DNA from: Flavobacterium aquiphilum
Lineage (GTDB): Bacteria > Bacteroidota > Bacteroidia > Flavobacteriales > Flavobacteriaceae
Direction: 5' to 3'
DNA: 64,000 nt
Assembly (NCBI RefSeq): GCF_027111335.1
Contig: NZ_CP114288.1
Location: forward strand, 2,294,001 to 2,358,000
Part shown: positions 9,605 through 18,377 of the stretch, piece by piece
Numbering within the stretch: the first letter of the stretch is position 1
Layout: each line of letters begins with the position of its first letter
Notes under the pieces: generated by a model
Databases searched by the model: none
What the model was told of the DNA's origin: nothing
Seen by the model: only the letters and a program-made list of their open reading frames with translations
Made by a program: the position numbers and the translations under genes

Positions 9605-10258
9605 TTAATTGACCACTTTAATACTAAATGTTCCAATTGTGGCTCCCCAAATTTTTAACCATAGTAAGATTAAACATTCGGTTCCTCTGGCAGCAGTGAT
9701 ATCGCCTAAATCTATTATTGATTTTTCTTTCCATCCTATTTCGTACAACAAATTTTTGACTTCATTTTTAGCTTCTTCATCGTTGCCACAAATAAAATTC
9801 GTATGATCACCATCCTGAAGCATGGATGGAATCATCATCAAGGTACTCCACATCGTGTTGAATGTTTTTACCACTTTTATATTTGGAAAATTTCTTTGAA
9901 TTTCTTCACCTAATGAATTGGTATTACAGAGCTCAGGAATTAGACTTAAAGGTGCTCCTTTACTGGTATCAATAGGGTTCGATACATCAATGATGATTTT
10001 GTTGTTAATTCCACTCCCTGCAGATTTTAAAGCTGCAATAGAGAACTCTCCTTTGACACAATTGAAGATAATTTCGCCAAATGTAGCAGCTTCTTCAAAA
10101 GTGCCTTTATAAGCATTTTTATCATGTTTGTTTACAAATTCGGTTGCTTTTTCATTCGTATTGCTTCTAGATCCTAGCATTACTTCATGACCTAATTCAA
10201 TTAATTTTGAGCCAATTGTTGTGCCAACTGCGCCTGTGCCTAAAATTGCTATTTTCAT
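9605..10258 (-). CDS. NADPH-dependent F420 reductase-type oxidoreductase
   Basis: The 217-aa protein opens with a Rossmann fingerprint (MKIAILGTGAVGTTIG) and the NADP-selecting segment MLGSRSNTNEKA. The middle contains IIDVSNPID and VVKTFNTMW, both typical of the F420-dependent NADP oxidoreductase family (pfam03807). In bacteria without coenzyme F420, members are annotated as NAD(P)-binding proteins of unknown substrate, so the family name should not be read as proof of F420 use. It appears monocistronic. Confidence 0.8.
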   Translation of the reverse strand: MKIAILGTGAVGTTIGSKLIELGHEVMLGSRSNTNEKATEFVNKHDKNAYKGTFEEAATFGEIIFNCVKGEFSIAALKSAGSGINNKIIIDVSNPIDTSKGAPLSLIPELCNTNSLGEEIQRNFPNIKVVKTFNTMWSTLMMIPSMLQDGDHTNFICGNDEEAKNEVKNLLYEIGWKEKSIIDLGDITAARGTECLILLWLKIWGATIGTFSIKVVN

Positions 10259-10363
10259 TCGGGTTAGATTATAGTTAATGAATTATAAAGTTAAAAAAAT
10301 ATAGGAAATATAGCAAGAGTTTGAAAATTATATCTATTCTCTAAACTTAATATATTGTAGTAG

Positions 10364-11206
10364 TTATTGTTTTCGATTTTCCCTTTTTTCCTGTTCCGTT
10401 AAGATGTCGTCCAGATAAGGTGAGGTTATTTTTTCGATTTCGGATGGAGAGATATCCAAAGCTTTAGGATTTTCTGTTAATTGCAGCCAGGGTTTTGGCG
10501 CATCAAAATCATATTTTCCAAAAACAATCACGGGAGTTCCTTTGACCAAAATGTTTTGATCGTCTTTCAAGATCCATTGATCAGCCCATTTGTAAAGGTA
10601 TTTGGCGTCTTTTTCCAGTAACCGCAAGCAAGAATGCGAGGCCGGATAACCGGGCAAGTCATATTGATGCCAGCCCACACCGGCTTTGTTCGCAATGTTA
10701 AAATTCCAACGCAAGTCCCACTCATCATTAAAAGTACTGGTTGTTCTTTCAGCTTTCCAGTTGGTGAAAAAAAGCCCGGTAGGCGTTTGTGCCAATTTTC
10801 GCCCCATATTGGTTGGTCCAGTGTGAATTAGCTCGCCATTTTCATAAGCTGCAAATGTTTGTGTGGGATAGGAAAAAAAGACAATCTTTTTGACAGGAAT
10901 CAGATAAGGAACTTCTAAAGGAAACGGAAGATAAAACTCAATATCGCCACTCAAATCCCCGGGGATAAGGATGGAATCCTTTTTTGTCAAATGCGATTTA
11001 TCCATGCGGTTAACGGCAAGAACAATTTGGAGTTGTTTGTTAATCGGATTTTCAGAGAGCCATTGTTTTGTGTCTTCGAAATGAAATGAAATGTTTTTAG
11101 GCGCTTTTCGGATAATTGTTTTTTTGACAGTAATAACTTCGTCTTTTTCCTTTTTGCACGAAACGAATAGCAGAGCTAGGGCGAGTATGAGAATTATCTT
11201 TTGCAT
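10364..11206 (-). CDS. L,D-transpeptidase family lipoprotein (YkuD domain)
   Basis: The 280-aa protein has a lipobox (LLFVSCKKEK, Cys at residue 17). The YkuD domain lies at about residues 100-230, with GWHQYDLPGYPASHSCLRL carrying the active-site His191, Cys193 and Arg195. The usual motif is SHGCxR; here a Ser replaces the Gly. It probably crosslinks peptidoglycan or attaches proteins to it in the periplasm. A tryptic-like Lys/Glu-rich tail follows the domain. It appears to be a single-gene unit. Confidence 0.85.
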   Translation of the reverse strand: MQKIILILALALLFVSCKKEKDEVITVKKTIIRKAPKNISFHFEDTKQWLSENPINKQLQIVLAVNRMDKSHLTKKDSILIPGDLSGDIEFYLPFPLEVPYLIPVKKIVFFSYPTQTFAAYENGELIHTGPTNMGRKLAQTPTGLFFTNWKAERTTSTFNDEWDLRWNFNIANKAGVGWHQYDLPGYPASHSCLRLLEKDAKYLYKWADQWILKDDQNILVKGTPVIVFGKYDFDAPKPWLQLTENPKALDISPSEIEKITSPYLDDILTEQEKRENRKQ

Positions 11207-11328
11207 AGTTTGTTACTTTGGGAAATAAAAATTCAACAAAAGGCTATCCTAATAATAACGGGAATAAACAGAGTTATTATTTCATTGGCGCAAAAAAACC
11301 TTTTATTTTAGAACTATAGAAAAAGGAA

Positions 11329-11360
11329 AACCCGCTGAATGCCAAAGCATCCAACGGGTT
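11329..11360 (-). terminator. Hairpin terminator of the GH28 gene
   Basis: AACCCGCTGAATGC pairs with GCATCCAACGGGTT at 12 of 14 positions, followed on the minus strand by a T/C-rich tract. It lies 22 bp beyond the polygalacturonase stop codon. Confidence 0.7.
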
Positions 11361-11382
11361 CAAGTTGAATTAGTATTTGTTT

Positions 11383-13077
11383 TTAAAATTTAACAGCCGT
11401 TTTGGGAACATTTTCTCCAACAACGGTTTTTTGGTTGAAATCCAATTTTGGATTTGAAACCAATTCGATGTTTTTGCAGGCTTCACCATTTATGCTTACC
11501 GCTTTAGGAGAAGTCGAATTGAATTCGGTGTTTTTGATAGACAAATTTTTACCGTTATAGATTTCAAAAACGCTAGGGTTTTCTATATCCAATTTGGCAT
11601 TGTTGATTTTGATTCCGTTAGCATCGATGATTGAGAAACCTTTTTCTGCTTTAACATTCAAATTAGAAATTTCGATGTTTTCAAGGTTCATTTCTGGTAA
11701 ACCTTGAAGGAACACAGCTTGAGAAGCACCATTTATGGTAATGTTTTTAATCGTGATGTTTTTGAACTGTGGTGTTTTTTCATCTACCGGAACAGCAACA
11801 TTATTGATTTTATTACCACCTTCGGCCAAAGTCTCGGCAATGGATTTTCCACCGTAATAAAGGTCGAATGAAATAGCTTGTGACGGGATATCAGTCATAA
11901 AAATGTCCGAAATAAAAATGTTTTCAACGATTCCACCACGTCCACGGTTACTTTTGAAACGTAATCCAACATCAGTTCCCATAAAAGTACAATTGGAAAC
12001 GTGCATGTTTTTTACACCTCCCGACATTTCACTACCTACAGTTACACCTCCATGTCCATGATAAACAATGTTGTTTCTGATGACAAGGTTTTCGCAAGGA
12101 ATCCCGCGGTCACGACCGTCTTTGTCTTTTCCTGATTTAATACAAATTGCATCGTCTCCTACGTCAAAACTCGAATTTTCAACAAGAACATTTTTGCAGG
12201 ATTCAACATCAAGACCATCGCCATTTTGGGAATACCAAGGATTACGAACCGTCACATTACGAATAATCAAATCCTGAATCATCAAGGGGTGAATATTCCA
12301 TGCAGGAGAATTTTGAAACACAGGCCCGTCAAATAAAACTTTTTTACTGTTTTGGATACTTACCATAACCGGACGAAGAAAATCGCGAATTGCCTCAAAA
12401 TCTTCTTTAGTTTTTAAATCCAAGCGTACATTTTGATCTGTATTTCCTGCTGTAGCTGCTTTAAAATACTGTTCAGAAGGATACCAACTTTCTTTTTTAT
12501 CGTTGAGCACTCCTCCCGAAGCGACTACAGCTTTCCATTGGCTTTCGGTAAGTTTTCCTTTTTTCACCATTCGCCAAACTTGTCCGTTACCGTCCCAAAC
12601 ACCTTTTCCTGTGAAAGCTACGTTTTCTAGGTTTTTACCGTAAATAGGAGACATACAACGCCAAGTGTTTAAACCTTCAAAACTGGTTTGTACCAATGGA
12701 TATAAATCCTTGTTGGTTGAAAATTTAATTAAAGCACCAGCTTCAGCATGCAATTCGATGTTGCTTTTTAAAATGATTGGTCCGGTAAGCCAAATTCCAG
12801 GAGGGATAATCACTTTTCCACCTCCTTTTTTGGATACAGCATCAATCGCATCGGCAAAAGCTTTTGTGTTTAAAACGGTTCCACCATTTACAGCACCAAA
12901 ATCTTTAATGTTTACCGTGTTTTTGGGTATTATTGGCTCTTGTACTTTTGCCATTTTGAATTCAACGTTCGGGTAGGCCACAACCGACTTTGAGTTTTGG
13001 GCTGCAACATCTTTGGAACAAATTGCCAGGAATGCAGTCAAAGCAATACATAGTAAGCTAATTGGATTCTTTTTCAT
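11383..13077 (-). CDS. Glycoside hydrolase family 28 (polygalacturonase-type)
   Basis: The 564-aa protein has a signal peptide and a right-handed beta-helix. GH28 active-site motifs are present in order: NGDGLDVESC (first Asp pair), GDDAICIKSG, GHGGVTVGSEMSGG with the conserved His, and GLRFKSNRGRGG in place of the RIK motif. It should hydrolyse homogalacturonan or rhamnogalacturonan-type pectin. The last 120 residues form extra helical-repeat turns. A LacI-type operator and -7 box lie 60-80 bp upstream. It follows the PL10 pectate lyase gene, consistent with a shared pectin locus. Confidence 0.93.
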   Translation of the reverse strand: MKKNPISLLCIALTAFLAICSKDVAAQNSKSVVAYPNVEFKMAKVQEPIIPKNTVNIKDFGAVNGGTVLNTKAFADAIDAVSKKGGGKVIIPPGIWLTGPIILKSNIELHAEAGALIKFSTNKDLYPLVQTSFEGLNTWRCMSPIYGKNLENVAFTGKGVWDGNGQVWRMVKKGKLTESQWKAVVASGGVLNDKKESWYPSEQYFKAATAGNTDQNVRLDLKTKEDFEAIRDFLRPVMVSIQNSKKVLFDGPVFQNSPAWNIHPLMIQDLIIRNVTVRNPWYSQNGDGLDVESCKNVLVENSSFDVGDDAICIKSGKDKDGRDRGIPCENLVIRNNIVYHGHGGVTVGSEMSGGVKNMHVSNCTFMGTDVGLRFKSNRGRGGIVENIFISDIFMTDIPSQAISFDLYYGGKSIAETLAEGGNKINNVAVPVDEKTPQFKNITIKNITINGASQAVFLQGLPEMNLENIEISNLNVKAEKGFSIIDANGIKINNAKLDIENPSVFEIYNGKNLSIKNTEFNSTSPKAVSINGEACKNIELVSNPKLDFNQKTVVGENVPKTAVKF

Positions 13078-13137
13078 TCTTAAATTATTATAGATATGTG
13101 GATTTTTTTTAAACGCTAATTTTAAAAAATAGATTTA

Positions 13138-13159
13138 TGTAATCGATTACACAAATATA
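13138..13159 (-). promoter_or_regulatory. Promoter -7 box with LacI-type operator, GH28 gene
   Basis: TGTAATCGATTACA at 13138-13151 is a perfect 14-bp palindrome with a central CG, the usual form of LacI-family operators. On the minus strand it directly follows TATATTTG (13159-13152), a -7 box, so a bound repressor would cover the transcription start. The same arrangement occurs at 18055-18076. Confidence 0.75.
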
Positions 13160-13200
13160 TTTAAAAATTGTACAGCTTTGTTTTAATTATTAAAACATTT

Positions 13201-14388
13201 TTATTGTTTTATGATAGCAGTTGTTGGAGCCCATTTCTTTTGCCATTTCGGATATTTATCCAAAACTTTTTGAGGCGAGTAGGTGTACCAAGCGTAACCA
13301 ACGCGTCTTTCGCGGCTCACTTCAGCTAATGAGTACAAATATTTGCTGTCTCGGTCGCAAAACAAAGGGCGTTCAGTTCCTAATTCATAATAGCGAGTCC
13401 AAATAGGAGGTGCAGCAGGGTCGTTTACCACTCTGTTGTCTTTGGTTACCGTTTTGTATTTTGATTCAAATTGAGGTGCGTCAAATGTTTCGACTCGGGT
13501 ATTATGAATTTGCGAAGCAGCAAACCATTGCACGGCACTTTCTATCGACTTAATTATCTTTTCATTTGGGTTGTCCAAACTCATCAAAAACAAAACAATG
13601 TCGCTGCTTTCTCCGTTACAAATGCTTGGCGGTTCAAATTTTCTAGCCCATGCCGGAAGCAAAGTGATTTCATCGTGTTGCTGGCACCAGGCAGTCAATT
13701 TTCCATTGTCCACAATTTGCATTTTTAGGATACAATCCAATCCTTTTTCGTAAGCCTTATCGACTTTATTTTTTGTTTTAGCATCAATAAAAGCAAAATT
13801 AGGGTCATTATCAATAATTTTTTTTAGCAAATTCATAATTCCCATATAAGCTCCGTCATTGAAGGTTATATGACGGCTGTATCCTTTTTCCAAAGGAAAA
13901 TATTGTGGCCAGCCACCATTGCCATATTGCGCATCAAAAATAAAATCAATTCCTTTCAGGCATCCTTTTTTATAAGCCTCATTCTTTGTTACCGTATATA
14001 CCTGCGCCAAATAGTAGATATGTGTGTAAGTTGTTTCATTGTCAAAAGTAGTATGCAAGATTCCTTTGGTATCGATGACTTTTTGCACTTGTTCCGGCGT
14101 CAAAATGGCTCTCATGTCATAATTCTTTGGCCATCCGCCATTATTTCGTTGAAACAAAAGGATGTTATCTGCAATTTTGGTGTAATCCGACTCGGCGTAT
14201 TGCGGCTGATTTTCAACCGGATTCACAATATTGCCCTCGTCCTTAATGTGGTACCAGTGATTTACACCATCTTGAAACGGTTTGGTACTGATGCTGTTAA
14301 CATCGGCATTATTTTGCGCCTGCAATTCAAAGCCTGTAAAACCAAGCAGTGCAGTGAGTATTGCCAATTTTTTTAAATCTATTTTCAT
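13201..14388 (-). CDS. Pectate lyase, polysaccharide lyase family 10
   Basis: The 395-aa protein has a signal peptide ending in LQAQ. It shows PL10 landmarks: NNGGWPKNYDMR, the TTFDNETTYTHIYYL stretch, NGGWPQYFPLEKGYSRHITFNDGAYMG, WCQQHDE and PAWARKFEPPSICN, and the closing GYAWYTYSP. PL10 enzymes cleave polygalacturonate by beta-elimination in a calcium-dependent reaction. Length fits a single catalytic domain without a carbohydrate-binding module. It lies between the GH28 gene and the pectinesterase-like gene. No operator was seen directly upstream, so it may depend on read-through from the 17.9-kb promoter. Confidence 0.92.
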   Translation of the reverse strand: MKIDLKKLAILTALLGFTGFELQAQNNADVNSISTKPFQDGVNHWYHIKDEGNIVNPVENQPQYAESDYTKIADNILLFQRNNGGWPKNYDMRAILTPEQVQKVIDTKGILHTTFDNETTYTHIYYLAQVYTVTKNEAYKKGCLKGIDFIFDAQYGNGGWPQYFPLEKGYSRHITFNDGAYMGIMNLLKKIIDNDPNFAFIDAKTKNKVDKAYEKGLDCILKMQIVDNGKLTAWCQQHDEITLLPAWARKFEPPSICNGESSDIVLFLMSLDNPNEKIIKSIESAVQWFAASQIHNTRVETFDAPQFESKYKTVTKDNRVVNDPAAPPIWTRYYELGTERPLFCDRDSKYLYSLAEVSRERRVGYAWYTYSPQKVLDKYPKWQKKWAPTTAIIKQ

Positions 14389-14445
14389 ACAAATCTATTT
14401 TTTTTGGTTGTGATTGATTTAGGGTTATGTTTATTTTTATTTTTT

Positions 14446-14575
14446 GGAGCAGAACATTTGTTATTCAATCAATATTCCTCCCGCTATTCATTGCAATTCC
14501 CGACTAATAAAAACTACGGCTAAAAAGCCTTGTTTTTCTAAATCGGAAGATTTCCATTTCTATCGGGGCTAGGGG
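14446..14575 (-). repeat. Dispersed palindromic repeat, family A copy 2
   Basis: This copy runs from GGAGC to TATCGGGGCTAGGGG. The central part (AAAACTACGGCTAAA, TTGTTTTTCTAAATCGG) is almost the same as copy 1 at 1370. It fills much of the 317-bp gap between the pectate lyase and the pectinesterase-like gene; I see no gene in the remainder. Confidence 0.75.
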
Positions 14576-14705
14576 ACAACATTTTACTTTCATTAGAAGA
14601 TCTCCAAAGGAGAAAGTAGAAATAATAGCTTTCAACTTGAAGAGAATCATATTCATTATTTATTTTTTCTCATTGAATTTGCCATTGTCATTGAAATTGT
14701 TTTTC

Positions 14706-17243
14706 TCATTGCCATTCTATTTTTAAATCTTTTATCAATGTCGCTCCGCTGCCAATCGTTCCTGTATGCTGAAAACTAATTCCGCCAAATTGGTTTGGTG
14801 TTATATTAGCCTCCAAATCCACTTTTTTGACTACATCTGAGGGGTAATTCCCCGCAAAATAGTCTAACGGATTTTCAGCATGAACGATAAGTTTGTTGTT
14901 TTTTATTTCAATATTGATGATGCAATTCGGTCGGAAACAGGAAGTTGTCACCGGATTACTGATAGCTGTTGGATTCCCGTTTTCGTATTTCATCAGGACA
15001 AAATCAACGGCATCGCTGTATTTTGTTGTGCGAATGATGCGAAGGGCATAACCACTCATTTCTTTGTTGTCCATTTTGATGCCGATATCCATGTATTGTG
15101 ACCTCGCACTACTGAAGCCTTGGCCTGCTGTTTTGGCTGGAATAGCAGTAAAACTCATTTTCATGTTTCCAAAAGAATCACCAACAGGATTGTAGCGCAT
15201 CCGTGCACCTTTCGTAGCTTGGATAAAACCAATATCATTGGCCGCACCATTTTCTCCCGAACCATAATACCATGGATCTTTACTGTTGTCTCCAGTCCAA
15301 TTGTGTTCACTAGTATCGGCGGGAGCAAAACTGTCAAGTGTCCAAAAACCAGGCAAGATTTCCGGTTGGTATTTGGCCGACATGTTTTCGAGATTTGGAA
15401 CTAAAACTTTTGAAGACTGCTTGATATCTGTTTTTGAGATAACAGAATTAAAAACAATCGTTTTTGGGGCTCCTGCTTCGCAACGCAAGTGTTTTGGCGA
15501 AATGCTTGCCATGATAAAATAACCAATATCAGCTGTCGAAAGCTCGTAAGTTTTCAATGGTTTATTCAATCTGGAAACACTTATCTCGATAGGATGTGAA
15601 CCTTGATTATCACGACATCGATACCATTGAATTTGAGATTGGTCTTCATACAGCATGTCCAATGCGTAATTCAATTGTAATTTACCATCACTTGTTTTAT
15701 TGATTTTAGGCAGCTCCTTGAAATTTGGAGGAGCAATAAAAGAAGGTGCTATACTTAGAACTCTTGCTCCTTCTAATCCTGACGCTGTAGAAGCTACGAT
15801 AATAACTTCTTTTGTTTCATTCTCTTCATTGGTTGGAATAAGGGTGCATTTGCCCTCGCTGTTCACTTTTAGTTTTACCAATGATTGGTATTCCGGAGCT
15901 ATTTTCCAATTTATTTTTTCCCCTTTTAACTCATAGTTTCCAAAACGATAAATAATAGCTTCCAGCTGGAGGCTGTCTTTTCCTGTTTCCAGTTTTTTTT
16001 GCGAAGGCAGAATCGTCAAAAGTGTTGGGATAGAGGAGTAGTTCCTTCCTGTATCCTTCTCGGCATTTTCAACCTTACTTTTGATTCTCATTGGATCCCA
16101 ATTGTCGTTTCCTCTTAACAAATTGTAAGTGTTGTAAACAACCTCGTTGTTGTATTCGAAACGATAAGCGTTCAGAATTTCTTTTTCGCTCATATCAACA
16201 GTAATATTTGGGATGTCGCTGCTTAAAATTATTGGTTTGTTGTTCAGGCTTGTATTGAATTGATAGCAACGGGCTTCAGTATTTGGAATGTCACGCCATC
16301 CCAAATAGTTTACATTTTTTCCGGTAAATTGGGTGTCAATCGTAGTGACAGAACCGCTTTCTTTTACAAAATATTGTTGGTCCCGGGTAAAGGATTTAAT
16401 ATCGCAATTAAGGAAAACCGCACCTGTGCCTGATGTTTTGTAAAAAGGTTTTGAAGAGTAAAATTCAAAGTCACAATTGAGATATACTGCAGTTCCGTTT
16501 AGAGCATCATCGGTGGATTCAAAATGGCAATGGTCAAACAATGTTCTTTTGCTACCCCAAAATGGTGCTAAATTCAAACGGCTTACAAAACGGACATTTC
16601 GAGCAAAAACTTTATCTCCATTTGAAAAAGCAAGTTGACCTTGAACAATTGCAGAGCTGCGTTTTACACGGTTTAGTTTTGGATTTAATGGGTACACCAA
16701 GTCAATGTTGCAGTAATTTCCAAAGGTGAGATTTTCGGCACTGGTGCCATCTCCTTTGATGTCCAACATTGTAAAATTTCCTTTTGCTCCTATGGTTTGC
16801 CCGCGGTTTGACGCTAAAACCACATTTTGAGGATCATCTGTCAATCCTTGAAATTTCAGCCACTCGCACTGTATTTCTAGTCCAATGGGAGGTTTTCCTT
16901 CGCTTTTAGGTAAACGAATTTCGGGGTCGTCCGGATTGTCAATCCAATAAACCCAGGGAGCAATGTATAAAACCATTGGGTTTGTTTCAGTTCCATTGGT
17001 CAAATGTTTCGACGCTTCGTTTACCGAATTATAAACATATTTATATTTTGAAACGTCTTCATCTGTCAGCTGACCGTCAATAAAAAAAGCATTGGGACCC
17101 AGTACGATTTTTTTTCCTTTGTAAATAATATGATTTCCTTTGAAAATGATGTCTTTGCTCAGCTTTTCCTGAGAAAATAGATTAGACACATAGCAGAAAA
17201 CAAATACAATGGAAAGAAGTAAGATTTGAGCCGACTGTTTCAT
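14706..17243 (-). CDS. Secreted pectinesterase-like beta-helix protein
   Basis: The 845-aa protein has a signal peptide ending in LFSQ. Residues of about 60-380 form a parallel beta-helix with pectin-methylesterase-like segments, notably LTFGNYCNIDLVYPLN, RNVRFVSRLNLAP, HFESTDDALNGTAVYLNCDF and GTGAVFLNCDI. Residues from about 430-620 look like Ig-type domains, and the last 200 residues look like a concanavalin-type beta-sandwich. The context with GH28 and PL10 supports pectin processing, probably de-esterification. I do not see a textbook CE8 catalytic signature, so the activity is an inference. The gene follows the LamG gene by 15 bp. Confidence 0.75.
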   Translation of the reverse strand: MKQSAQILLLSIVFVFCYVSNLFSQEKLSKDIIFKGNHIIYKGKKIVLGPNAFFIDGQLTDEDVSKYKYVYNSVNEASKHLTNGTETNPMVLYIAPWVYWIDNPDDPEIRLPKSEGKPPIGLEIQCEWLKFQGLTDDPQNVVLASNRGQTIGAKGNFTMLDIKGDGTSAENLTFGNYCNIDLVYPLNPKLNRVKRSSAIVQGQLAFSNGDKVFARNVRFVSRLNLAPFWGSKRTLFDHCHFESTDDALNGTAVYLNCDFEFYSSKPFYKTSGTGAVFLNCDIKSFTRDQQYFVKESGSVTTIDTQFTGKNVNYLGWRDIPNTEARCYQFNTSLNNKPIILSSDIPNITVDMSEKEILNAYRFEYNNEVVYNTYNLLRGNDNWDPMRIKSKVENAEKDTGRNYSSIPTLLTILPSQKKLETGKDSLQLEAIIYRFGNYELKGEKINWKIAPEYQSLVKLKVNSEGKCTLIPTNEENETKEVIIVASTASGLEGARVLSIAPSFIAPPNFKELPKINKTSDGKLQLNYALDMLYEDQSQIQWYRCRDNQGSHPIEISVSRLNKPLKTYELSTADIGYFIMASISPKHLRCEAGAPKTIVFNSVISKTDIKQSSKVLVPNLENMSAKYQPEILPGFWTLDSFAPADTSEHNWTGDNSKDPWYYGSGENGAANDIGFIQATKGARMRYNPVGDSFGNMKMSFTAIPAKTAGQGFSSARSQYMDIGIKMDNKEMSGYALRIIRTTKYSDAVDFVLMKYENGNPTAISNPVTTSCFRPNCIINIEIKNNKLIVHAENPLDYFAGNYPSDVVKKVDLEANITPNQFGGISFQHTGTIGSGATLIKDLKIEWQ

Positions 17244-17258
17244 GATTTTTGTTTTTAA

Positions 17259-17948
17259 TTAACGCGTTTCATCCTTTAAAAAAGGCATGAAATCATCGGG
17301 CTTAATTTCTTTTGGAGTAATTCTTATTTTGTAAATGTCTCCTTTGAACCATGAAACTTTATTTAGGCGGACACCGATGGCGGTTTTTCCTGTTGTAATT
17401 GGCAGAAAAGTAAAGGCTTCCTGCAATTCCAGTTTTCCGTTAACATAAGAAGTCAGTTTGTTTGGTGTAACTACAAAAGCCACATGATACCATTTTCCCA
17501 GAGGATGAATCAGTTTTTCGCTGGCGAGTGGTTTTTTATTAGTTCCGGAAACAGCAAAAACATCAAAATACCAGTTGGAATCAACGGCTCGGATTTCCAG
17601 TAATATTCGGCTTTCCCTGCTTTCCCCGATATGGAGGACACGTTGTTCGAATACTCCGTTTAGATCCGGTTTGAATATCATTTCTAAGGTAAATTCCTGA
17701 AGTGAATTCAGAGGTAGCTCGTTTAGGAAAAGCGCGTCATCCTTTCCGTTGAAAGCCACAGCTTCACCATAAGGAGAGTTTGTTATTTGGGGATTTCCGC
17801 TAATTTCGGTGGTGTTTGATTTTTCGCGAAGCAAATTAGCTACCAGCCACTCGGTATTGGTTTTCGTCTTGTTTTCGGAGTTTTGACCTTTTGTGGCCAA
17901 TGAAAAACAAACGAAAAGTATTGTGATTAACCGCGTTGCTGAAGTCAT
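17259..17948 (-). CDS. Secreted LamG/concanavalin-like domain protein
   Basis: The 229-aa protein has a signal peptide (ends ATKGQ). Residues 55-220 match a LamG-type jelly roll: AVAFNGKDDALFLNELPL, FTLEMIFKPD, the GKWYHVAFVVTPNKLTSYVNGKL core and a final WFKGDIYKIRI strand. Such domains bind glycans or pad larger enzymes. It is the first gene of the unit leading to the pectinesterase-like protein, and its promoter carries the LacI-type operator, so it is likely induced with pectin degradation. No catalytic residues were recognised. Confidence 0.85.
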   Translation of the reverse strand: MTSATRLITILFVCFSLATKGQNSENKTKTNTEWLVANLLREKSNTTEISGNPQITNSPYGEAVAFNGKDDALFLNELPLNSLQEFTLEMIFKPDLNGVFEQRVLHIGESRESRILLEIRAVDSNWYFDVFAVSGTNKKPLASEKLIHPLGKWYHVAFVVTPNKLTSYVNGKLELQEAFTFLPITTGKTAIGVRLNKVSWFKGDIYKIRITPKEIKPDDFMPFLKDETR

Positions 17949-18054
17949 TTGTTTATCGTTTTTGGATTTGTTTGAATTGCGTATAACGTTTATTTAGATG
18001 TTATTTTTTGAATTAGATGAAAAAAAAGTGAAAAATTTTAATTAATAATTCAAA

Positions 18055-18076
18055 TGTAATCGATTACACAAATATA
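18055..18076 (-). promoter_or_regulatory. Promoter -7 box with LacI-type operator, LamG operon
   Basis: TGTAATCGATTACA at 18055-18068 directly follows the -7 box TATATTTG (18076-18069) on the minus strand. The 24 bp from 18054 to 18077 are identical to 13137-13160. The leader to the LamG gene is about 110 bases. Confidence 0.75.
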
Positions 18077-18170
18077 TAAAAAATAGTTTCAAATTATGAA
18101 ATGTTGGAAAGTTTGTTCTTTATTCGATGTTATTTTTTTGATGTCTGTAAAAAAGCAGCATGTTTTTTTT

Positions 18171-18276
18171 TAGGCCCTGATAGTAGTGGAAATCCTTGTG
18201 AACCGGGGTTCGGTTCACAAGATTGTAACGAATAGCAGGAGGAATCTTGATTAAAGGGCAAATGTTTTGCTCCAAA
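18171..18276 (+). repeat. Dispersed palindromic repeat, family A copy 3
   Basis: It starts TAGGCCCTGATAGTAGTGG, has a central hairpin (TTGTGAACCG/CGGTTCACAA), continues GATTGTAACGAATAGC and ends near GCTCC. It occupies the gap between the divergent LamG and luciferase-like genes; apart from this and the flanking promoters, I see nothing in the 17949-18377 gap. Confidence 0.75.
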
Positions 18277-18377
18277 ATAAATGCAAAGTATTTCGGTTTA
18301 AAATTTATAATTCAATTAACATCTCAAAATAAATAGCTAAGCGTTAATGATTAATTTTGTGCAAACGTATTTTGATT

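Noticed and set aside
13870..14376. 168-aa plus-strand frame
   Set aside because: Antisense shadow of the PL10 pectate lyase gene.
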